A DNA stretch of 18,123 bases from Desulfobacteraceae bacterium (lineage in GTDB: Bacteria > Desulfobacterota > Desulfobacteria > Desulfobacterales > SURF-15), in assembly GCA_003599475.1 (NCBI GenBank), contig QZKK01000153.1, forward strand, positions 1 through 18,123, given 5' to 3'. This document shows, piece by piece, positions 11,451 to 18,123 of the stretch. The notes beneath the pieces were generated by a model that was given only the letters and a program-made list of their open reading frames with translations, ran no database searches and was not told the origin of the DNA. Made by a program: the position numbers and the translations under genes. How positions within the stretch are numbered: position 1 is the stretch's first letter; each line of letters begins with the position of its first letter.

Positions 11451-14400
11451 ATGAAAAATTCCTGGCGATACGTCATACTGGGTGTGATTGCGATTGCTTT
11501 AACAGGATCCTTTGCCGCTTCGGCCCGTTCCGAGACTCCCCTGGCAACGATCAGCGCCTTCGAGGGCGATGTGATCGTTCTATCCGGATCGAAGATCGCA
11601 AGAGTCGAACAGATCGGCCATGTTCTCAACGAAGGGGATCGGGTCCAGACGAAGGAGGGGACCGCAGAGGTAACGTTCGAGGATGGTGCGATCATCAAGC
11701 TCCATCCCTTTACCTCTACCCAGATCCAGGTAAAGGAGGAGGAAAGCGGTTTTTGGATCTTTAAGACCAAAGAGACGGTCCGGCGCGTGACCTGCTTTGT
11801 CGGAAAATTGAAATTCACAAGCGGCCAAACCATTCATAAAAACTATCTTCAGACTCCGACAGCCGTAGCCGGTGTCAGGGGTTCGGAAGCCGATATCGGT
11901 TTCGACAACATCAGCAGCTTCATCGAGATGATCGCAGGGGATTTCAACTTAATCGGTGAATTCGTCGAGGGTTATTTCGAAAATCCGGGTACGGAAGCGG
12001 CATCCAAGAGCAAGGTGTACAATGCCATTGCCGAAGCCTATGAAGCCTATGAGCAGGCGGTACAGAGCGGATCGGAAGGGGATCAAGCCACAGCCGAACT
12101 GAATGCACTGGAGGCCATCAAGGCAGCGGCCGAAGAGCTGACTAGAAACCCGGACCCGGAAGTCGCCCAGGAAGCCCAGCAGGCTATTCAGGCAATCGAG
12201 TCCCGGATCGAGGAGATAAAAACGGGAAGCGATGACAGCGGCGGTATAGAGACAAAGATTGAAGCATTCATGACTGAGGGAAGTGACACGACGACTCCGT
12301 CCACCACGAACCCGGTAGACACTACAATAACTATTACTAGCACTTCGACTACCTCAGAAACATCATCTACAACAACAACTATAACTTCGGTCTCGACTAC
12401 GACTACTTCAACGACTTCTACAAACGACTCTACGACTACAACAAGCGAACCTCCAACCACATCAGAACCCCCGCCTCCCGCTCCGGAAGCCGACACTATC
12501 ACGCTGGCTGGGAGCCTAAGCTCTGATACCGGCTTCCTTGATGGAGGCGGTGCACTTAATGGAAATCTTAACGAAGGAACGTTTTGGGTAACAGGAGTGG
12601 TCAAACAAGATGCCAATGCGCCCTACCATGACCCTGTGGGTGGAGACATGAGCGACGGGAGCGTATTTGAAGGATACCTGTCAGGGGTGAAAGGTTCCTT
12701 CCATGGCATCTTTGACAGTATCTTTGTGACACCCGAGGGCGGTGCAGGTTTCCTGCATTCAAGCATCACAGGCAGCACCGATGACAGCAGGAATCTTTCT
12801 GCAAACGGACCTCTCACGAAGACCCAGACCTATGGAAATATCCAGTTCGGGACGGGGGAGACCCTGGCCTCACTCATGTCCGATCATAACACCGATGCAA
12901 ACCTTTACATGGACAAAATCCGAGTGCCCAGGCTTTCGCACATCTCATTCAATGAGTCGGGTCTCGTCTCCGAACTCGGCGAGGTTATATGGGACAGTGA
13001 CAACTCGATTCGGATTATGCAAACTAACGGCATTAAACTTTCAAACGATACGCTGCTAGGCGTCTGGAGATACAGGCTTACACCTGACGATGGTGCTTAC
13101 TACAACCCTCTATATGGTGACACAAGTATAACCGACTGGACAGTCACTTGTGGTCATGTGTCCGACTCCTCGATCGGGGACCAGTATTTGTTAGGCATTC
13201 TTGAAGGAGAGTATCGCGAAGACGTGCTGAAGGTCACAGGCGATCTTGACTATATGGACAAGAAGTACAGGGGCAAGATCAGCTTTGACTTCCAGGGATA
13301 CTACGGCGAGGGCGAGCACTCGGCCGTGGCCGGAGGAACCATGAATCTGGTTCCCCTTGCCTTCACAGGGGATATGCGGGGAAACCTTGAGTATTTTGAC
13401 TCGGATGACTTCTCTATCATAGCAACCGATGCCGTAACCGGCATTGTAGGCAGCACAGAGTCCACGCTTTTTTCAGGAGATCCGACACTTGTTCACATGA
13501 TGGGCTCTTACCATTATGGAGAAGGCCACTCCGGCTCCCCTTTGCTCTTATATGGTTCAGGCGGTTACCTGTACAATGCAAAATCGACCATAAATGACGA
13601 CAGCTTCAATGGGTACATCGTGGGGACTTGGAGGGGCGGGTCCGTCAATGCCAGGTCCGTGGCCCTTTACATTAAAGGAGACGACGAACATGGGTGGTCC
13701 GCAGGATTCCTCTCCGGAAGCCCAAGCGGCAGCTACTATGATACCCCGGGCGGCATGGTCTGGAGCGCATCGGCTCCCTTTACGGCAACCTACAAGGGGA
13801 CGACAACCATTCCTGCGTACGATCTGGAAAAAGTTGGAAAGATTATCACAGAACACTTCGAGGGCATTTATGGATGGAGTTATGCCGGGTCAGGAGAATT
13901 CATTGACTCGGAGGGCTCCTTGACCGCTGTTGTTGCAGAGGGCGATCCAAAACGGATTTCGGACCAGTACTGGGGAATCTGGAATGCGGGGTTTGGGGGC
14001 GAGTACAGTGGAGATACTTCCGAAAATTGGAAGATGGACTTAGGAGGTGACTACAAATACGGAGAAGGATGCTGGATGGGCCATATCACCGGAACAGAGT
14101 GGGGAGCAAATGATATCGGCGGCTCGTATTCGGGCAAGGCTCTTACTGAAACCCTTCTCATCACTTTTACTGGAGAGGTTCTGGGTTCTCATTGGACGAG
14201 TGAGGGCGACTTCTGGCAAGCAGCCGGAATAGGCACCTACACCATGGATCCTCTGGCCTGGAGCGGCGATTGGGGATACGACAGCATTTATTACAACGAT
14301 GAGGGGTATATCGAATGGGCAGGTGAGGACTATGGACTCATAGGCGGGATCAATCTTCCCTGGAACGGAAGCGCTCCAGAAGAATTCACGGCTATGGGCG

Positions 14401-16487
14401 ACTATTACATCGATTACCAGGCCGATTCTTTTCTTGCCCATTCGGAGATTTCCGGCGGAGAGATCTCCGGACCAGGCCGTCTGAGCGGGATCACGTCCGG
14501 CATTTGGAAAGACGGAAATATTGCCGGGGCTGCAGTTGCGCTTTACCACACCTCTGACGACCTTTCCGGAAATGCAGGCATCCTCCTTTCCACTGATGTC
14601 TCGGGCAATTTCTATTGGATGGGCCACGATGATTACTGGGATGAAGTCGGCATGTGGGAACTCACAGGCACATTTGCGAAGATTAAAGAGGTGACGACGA
14701 CCGACTCTGACAGCATGCCATCCGATTTCGACATTAATACGAAGGGCACAGGCACGGGCACGGGCCTGTTTAATGCCAGTTTGCAAGGGGGCTTCATTAA
14801 CGATTCTGCGAAGAAGATTTATGGTACTAGCTCCGAATCGCTTAGTAGTACCAGCTATTACTCCTTCACAGGAGGTGATGCCAAGCCGTGGGGTATCTAC
14901 AGCCTGGCAATCAAGGGAATCAAGGAAACTCAGTTTGATGACCTAGGATTCCACGGCAAACCGCAGCAGGAGAACGTTGCATGGAATGCATTGATGTCCG
15001 GGAGCGGGGACTTCGGCGGCGTGAGCCTACCTTGGGAGGCCACTGCGTTGGGAGTATGGAAGACCAGCGGCACTATCACGGGAGACGTGGACGGGTTTTT
15101 TGGATACTATGATCATGATGAAAACTCCGGGACGCCTGATGTTCCTGCCGGAGTCATCTCAGGCCTCTTCTTTGGAATATCCGATGCAGAGACCACAAGC
15201 GGCAACTGGATCGGCCAGAGCATCGGCTCATGGGAGTGGACTAAGAACATAGGGGATCTCTTCGCGGAAAGCTTGTATTGCTTTGACGGATCTGCAATCG
15301 CTCGCGTGGGAGAAGACCCCGCGAGCATCGCTATCGTGCCACGGGGGCAGGACAAATTCTACTTCCTGGCCATGGGAGATTACGGTATTTCGGAGGGACG
15401 GAGCGCCCCTTATCTCCAGCACACATCACTCTCTGGAGTTTTTGAGGATGATGGCGGTAGTGGCCAATTCCAGGGCTTCATCGGGAGCGTTTGGAACGGG
15501 GGAATCATCGATGGAGGGATCACGGCCATCCGCTCGACATCCGATGGTGGCGCCGGAATCCTTCTGGGCGACGCAGCGGGTGGATATTTCTCCGGTCTCG
15601 AAAAATGGAAGGCCAAAGGGGATCTCTTCTACGTTCCTCTGGCAACCAGCCTGGATCCCAATAACGTCCTCTTCGAGGAAAAAGACCTCGCCTGGGCCGG
15701 CACAGGCTCCTTCTTTGATGGCAGCCCTATCGAGGTGACATCGAGCATTGGATCCGGGCTTTCCATTGCCGATCAGAACTGGGGCGTGTGGCAGACGCTT
15801 CAGGCAGGCACCTACCGCGGCACCCCTTCGGATAGCTGGACCATGTCGCTATTGGATCAAACAGCGGCAACAAAGAATTGGGTGGAGGTAGAGGGATCCA
15901 AATGGTCTGCCGAGAAGCTGACCGCCCAAGCGGCAGGCGCCTGGGTGAACTGGGACCAGGCCGCAACCGGCGTGATTGGGGGTAAGCTCAAGGGCACCTT
16001 CGATCCGGCGGCGGCTACCTGGCAGGCGGCCGGGGCGGGTGCATACATGGATACCAACAGGTTCCTTGAGCTGGCGGCCACGGCAGACGGCCAGCGGAAG
16101 CTTCAGCAGCTCAATATTCCCTGTATTGAGATCGGTCGAGCGAACCTGGCCGGAAGCAGTCCGCAGATGAACGTGAAGATGAACGATGTCACCTTCTTTG
16201 CCTATTCAAACGGGGCAAACCCACGAATCTGGGCCACCAATGGAGTAAACGGCACCTATACCGGCGCACCGGCTGCGGGGCATACCGTTAACCTGTCGGG
16301 AAATGGGTTGAATGCCAACTTCCAGGTGAACAACTGGAACAACCAGAAGTGGGGCGCCAATGTCAACGGCGGCGGGGTGTTGAGCCGAAATGCCGGCGGT
16401 ACCGTGAATGTGCAGATGCAGGGGGCTGCCGCAGGACAATACGGAAACGGGCAATTCAGCGGCACGGGGGCCGGGGTGGGCCGTTAG
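11451..16487 (+). CDS. Giant exported FecR-domain repeat protein
   Basis: This is a 1678-residue protein. Residues 1-28 form a signal peptide (MKNSWR, hydrophobic core, ASA cleavage region). A FecR domain follows at about 33-165, with EGDVIVL, LNEGDRVQTKEG, FEDGAIIKLHP and the hallmark TPTAVAGVRGSE. Residues 170-280 are Ala/Glu-rich and probably helical. Residues 280-346 are a Thr/Ser/Pro linker. Residues about 360-1540 are Gly/Trp/Tyr/Asp-rich beta-type repeats. Two anchors alternate: AG(F/I)L-type at 432, 751, 1042 and 1368, and a WG(I/V)W-type motif at 537, 841, 1147 and 1444, giving a period of about 300 residues and four copies. The C-terminus (1555-1678) is Asn/Gly-rich and ends near QFSGTGAGVGR. 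There is no LPXTG, lipobox or autotransporter barrel. A surface, matrix or adhesin role is inferred. ATG 11451 has AAGAGGG at 11436-11442. Confidence 0.92.
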   Translation: MKNSWRYVILGVIAIALTGSFAASARSETPLATISAFEGDVIVLSGSKIARVEQIGHVLNEGDRVQTKEGTAEVTFEDGAIIKLHPFTSTQIQVKEEESGFWIFKTKETVRRVTCFVGKLKFTSGQTIHKNYLQTPTAVAGVRGSEADIGFDNISSFIEMIAGDFNLIGEFVEGYFENPGTEAASKSKVYNAIAEAYEAYEQAVQSGSEGDQATAELNALEAIKAAAEELTRNPDPEVAQEAQQAIQAIESRIEEIKTGSDDSGGIETKIEAFMTEGSDTTTPSTTNPVDTTITITSTSTTSETSSTTTTITSVSTTTTSTTSTNDSTTTTSEPPTTSEPPPPAPEADTITLAGSLSSDTGFLDGGGALNGNLNEGTFWVTGVVKQDANAPYHDPVGGDMSDGSVFEGYLSGVKGSFHGIFDSIFVTPEGGAGFLHSSITGSTDDSRNLSANGPLTKTQTYGNIQFGTGETLASLMSDHNTDANLYMDKIRVPRLSHISFNESGLVSELGEVIWDSDNSIRIMQTNGIKLSNDTLLGVWRYRLTPDDGAYYNPLYGDTSITDWTVTCGHVSDSSIGDQYLLGILEGEYREDVLKVTGDLDYMDKKYRGKISFDFQGYYGEGEHSAVAGGTMNLVPLAFTGDMRGNLEYFDSDDFSIIATDAVTGIVGSTESTLFSGDPTLVHMMGSYHYGEGHSGSPLLLYGSGGYLYNAKSTINDDSFNGYIVGTWRGGSVNARSVALYIKGDDEHGWSAGFLSGSPSGSYYDTPGGMVWSASAPFTATYKGTTTIPAYDLEKVGKIITEHFEGIYGWSYAGSGEFIDSEGSLTAVVAEGDPKRISDQYWGIWNAGFGGEYSGDTSENWKMDLGGDYKYGEGCWMGHITGTEWGANDIGGSYSGKALTETLLITFTGEVLGSHWTSEGDFWQAAGIGTYTMDPLAWSGDWGYDSIYYNDEGYIEWAGEDYGLIGGINLPWNGSAPEEFTAMGDYYIDYQADSFLAHSEISGGEISGPGRLSGITSGIWKDGNIAGAAVALYHTSDDLSGNAGILLSTDVSGNFYWMGHDDYWDEVGMWELTGTFAKIKEVTTTDSDSMPSDFDINTKGTGTGTGLFNASLQGGFINDSAKKIYGTSSESLSSTSYYSFTGGDAKPWGIYSLAIKGIKETQFDDLGFHGKPQQENVAWNALMSGSGDFGGVSLPWEATALGVWKTSGTITGDVDGFFGYYDHDENSGTPDVPAGVISGLFFGISDAETTSGNWIGQSIGSWEWTKNIGDLFAESLYCFDGSAIARVGEDPASIAIVPRGQDKFYFLAMGDYGISEGRSAPYLQHTSLSGVFEDDGGSGQFQGFIGSVWNGGIIDGGITAIRSTSDGGAGILLGDAAGGYFSGLEKWKAKGDLFYVPLATSLDPNNVLFEEKDLAWAGTGSFFDGSPIEVTSSIGSGLSIADQNWGVWQTLQAGTYRGTPSDSWTMSLLDQTAATKNWVEVEGSKWSAEKLTAQAAGAWVNWDQAATGVIGGKLKGTFDPAAATWQAAGAGAYMDTNRFLELAATADGQRKLQQLNIPCIEIGRANLAGSSPQMNVKMNDVTFFAYSNGANPRIWATNGVNGTYTGAPAAGHTVNLSGNGLNANFQVNNWNNQKWGANVNGGGVLSRNAGGTVNVQMQGAAAGQYGNGQFSGTGAGVGR
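12289..12480 (+). repeat. Thr/Ser-codon low-complexity tract inside the FecR protein gene
   Basis: The tract is mostly ACN and TCN codons and encodes the Thr/Ser/Pro linker between the helical segment and the repeats. Codons are mixed (ACT, ACG, ACA), so it is not a pure microsatellite. It ends in a short Pro-rich stretch. Confidence 0.85.
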
Positions 16488-16524
16488 CGGTTCATAGGAA
16501 TTTTGCATTTCTCGCGCAGAGGCT

Positions 16525-16550
16525 GGAAAGCGGACATTTCTCCGCGTTCC
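16525..16550 (+). terminator. Hairpin between the giant gene and the TPR gene
   Basis: The arms GGAAAGCGGA (16525-16534) and TCCGCGTTCC (16541-16550) pair with one mismatch around a 6-base loop. No T-run follows, so it may be an attenuator, mRNA-processing site or partial terminator that lowers expression of the next gene. Confidence 0.4.
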
Positions 16551-16605
16551 CGCCTTTGCCAGAAATTATCCACAAGAGGAGCACGCAAACAAAGAAAGTG
16601 ACGAA

Positions 16606-18123
16606 TTGCAAACACCTATTATTAAATCCATCGGCATCGTTACCTTATTTCTCTGTCTGATTATCCTCTTTACACCTGCTCTTTCTTTTTGTCAGGATGA
16701 CTTGGAAGAGGGGATCGCGCTCTACAAAGCCGAAAAATATAATGAAGCTGTCCAATCGCTCAAGAAGGCCCGCCAAAAGGATCCTGCCTCGTCATCAGCG
16801 GCCTTTTTTCTAGGCCTCTCTTATAAACAGCTCTCCGATTATCCCGCTGCAAAGATGCATCTGAGGGATGCGGTTTCGCTATCGCCAAAAATCAAAGAGG
16901 CACTAGTTGAGCTCATCGACGTGCTTTACCAGATCGGGGAAAAGGAAGATCTTGCCGAAGCCAAAAAGTGGATTGCGGTGGCAAAGGAAAACGACATCTT
17001 TCCCGCCAAAATCACATTTCTCGAAGGGCTGGTTCATCAGAAAGAAGGGGATCATTTAGGCTCGATCGAGTATTTCGAGAAAGCAAAGTCGCTCGATCCC
17101 TCGATGCGTCAGGCTGCGGATCTGCAGATCGCGATCGGTTATGTGAACGCAAGGGATCTCAAGAAAGCCAGGGATCGGTTCGAGGCGGTTGTATCGTACA
17201 ACCCGCAATCGGATATGGCCGAATTCGCCAGGCGCTACCAGGAATCGATCGATAGGCAGATCGATCTGGAAAGGCCGCTGCACATCACCGTATCTGTTTC
17301 CGGAGGCTACGACACCAATGTTGTACTCAAGCCGCTCGAGACGGAAGTGGCCCCCGATATCACCAATGAAGACTCTTTCTTCAAAAACGTCAACGCCAGG
17401 CTGGACTATCTGCCGGCATTGCCTTTCCCCTGGATCTTCAACAGCTCCTACTCGTTTTCAGGAACCTTCTACGATACGCAGGTCCGGCGTACCCACGATT
17501 CGATCAGCAACAATCTTTACGGATTGGCCGGTTATAATTTCGGATCCTATTCGCTAAACGGAATCGTAAACTATACCTATATGCTTCGAAGGAACCCGGA
17601 TTGGGAAACCCTGGGGCATTTCCTGGGGCTCGGTCCTTCCGTGCGGATGAGCTGGCGGCAGAATCATCTGTTCGAGCTTTTCGGAGGTGTTTTGTTCAAG
17701 GAATACGAAGAGGACCCTTTGATCCCGGAGGAGGATAACGATGCCCAGGCCTTCAATACATACCTGAACTGGCTCTGGGGGATCACCGACCGCACCTTTC
17801 TGAGCTTGCGATACGATTTTGCGGCAGAAGATACGGACGGCGACAACCTGGACAACGATACCCACCGCTTTTCAGCCAATGTATCATTTCCCGTCTGGAT
17901 CGATCCCCTCCGCATTCAAATCGGCGCTCAGGCGGCGATGCAGGATTACAACAATAATCACTCCGCATTCGGAGTGAAGCGTTCGGACGATACGTATCTC
18001 GGTTTTGCCGGCATCTCATGGGCTTTTTATAAGGGCTTTACGCTCCTATCCAACTATTCCTACACCAAGGCCGATTCAAACCTTCCCATCTACGAATATG
18101 ACCGGCATATCGTATCTCTCGGG
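16606..18123 (+). CDS. TPR protein with outer-membrane beta-barrel (3' end outside window)
   Basis: At least 506 residues are encoded and the frame is still open at the window end. The N-terminus MQTPIIKSIG plus a hydrophobic core and ALSFC-Q is a signal peptide. The residue before the Cys is Phe, so a lipoprotein is unlikely. Residues about 31-220 form roughly five TPR units, for example ALYKAEKYNEAVQSLKKA and EYFEKAKSLDP. From about 226 the sequence alternates as amphipathic strands with aromatic ends, starting VSVSGGYDTNVVL, as in outer-membrane barrels. TPR-plus-barrel architecture is known in PgaA, BcsC and Slam-type (DUF560) proteins, which export polymers or surface proteins. The only usable start is TTG 16606, because no in-frame ATG or GTG lies between the upstream stop at 16495-16497 and the mature part. 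AGAGGAG at 16575-16581 is rather far away. It may export or anchor the preceding giant protein; this is inference. Confidence 0.85.
   Translation, partial: MQTPIIKSIGIVTLFLCLIILFTPALSFCQDDLEEGIALYKAEKYNEAVQSLKKARQKDPASSSAAFFLGLSYKQLSDYPAAKMHLRDAVSLSPKIKEALVELIDVLYQIGEKEDLAEAKKWIAVAKENDIFPAKITFLEGLVHQKEGDHLGSIEYFEKAKSLDPSMRQAADLQIAIGYVNARDLKKARDRFEAVVSYNPQSDMAEFARRYQESIDRQIDLERPLHITVSVSGGYDTNVVLKPLETEVAPDITNEDSFFKNVNARLDYLPALPFPWIFNSSYSFSGTFYDTQVRRTHDSISNNLYGLAGYNFGSYSLNGIVNYTYMLRRNPDWETLGHFLGLGPSVRMSWRQNHLFELFGGVLFKEYEEDPLIPEEDNDAQAFNTYLNWLWGITDRTFLSLRYDFAAEDTDGDNLDNDTHRFSANVSFPVWIDPLRIQIGAQAAMQDYNNNHSAFGVKRSDDTYLGFAGISWAFYKGFTLLSNYSYTKADSNLPIYEYDRHIVSLG

Noticed and set aside
12188..12616. 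Val-rich minus-strand frame
   Set aside because: It is the reverse complement of the Thr/Ser-codon linker tract, which explains the poly-Val composition.
16606..16700. Lipoprotein signal on the TPR/barrel protein
   Set aside because: The Cys in ALSFCQ is preceded by Phe, which does not fit the lipobox, and an outer-membrane barrel does not need one.

Overview
The window reads as a stretch of a Gram-negative, anaerobe-type chromosome, most likely a Desulfobacterota (former Deltaproteobacteria) relative. This is an inference from the gene families: ferredoxin-type proteins, a glutamate-synthase-like FMN protein, a PEP/pyruvate-binding regulator, and FecR and TPR/beta-barrel surface proteins. 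The short simple repeats filling intergenic gaps fit too. No rRNA, tRNA, CRISPR array, transposase or integrase is visible. All eleven supported genes lie on the + strand.

Region 1 (1-4899) is a compact redox/metabolic cluster. It holds a broken 3' end of a ferredoxin-like gene, then MTHSLHR-family protein A, a two-cluster ferredoxin with an extra C-terminal domain, MTHSLHR-family protein B, an HpaI-type class II aldolase, and an FMN-binding glutamate-synthase-like protein with an N-terminal four-Cys motif. The broken first gene looks like a copy of the ferredoxin, so the region appears to contain two tandem copies of a ferredoxin + MTHSLHR module. I do not recognise a function for the MTHSLHR family. 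No glutamine amidotransferase or GXGXG subunit is present in the window, so ordinary glutamate synthase activity is not supported.

Region 2 (5076-9437) holds a 989-residue protein with two receiver-like domains fused to a PEP-synthase-type ATP-grasp module but without the phosphohistidine domain. It is followed by an NADP-type glutamate dehydrogenase whose catalytic lysine position is arginine.

Region 3 (9438-18123) looks like a surface or biofilm locus. A strong sigma70-type promoter followed by a 13-bp hairpin precedes a CsgD-like LuxR-family regulator. Next come a PilZ (c-di-GMP receptor) protein, a 1678-residue exported FecR-domain protein with a Thr/Ser linker and about four 300-residue repeats, and a TPR plus outer-membrane beta-barrel protein cut by the window end. 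The regulator and PilZ protein would supply c-di-GMP/biofilm-type control, the giant protein a surface or secreted product, and the TPR/barrel protein a candidate outer-membrane partner; this joint role is inference. A similar bipartite motif lies upstream of both the PilZ gene and the giant gene.

Several junctions in regions 1 and 3 carry short tandem repeats: a 7-bp ATTTTAG family at four sites, a GTGTTCA heptad array, and an 8-bp GATAGAGG/GATAGAAG array that includes a stop codon.
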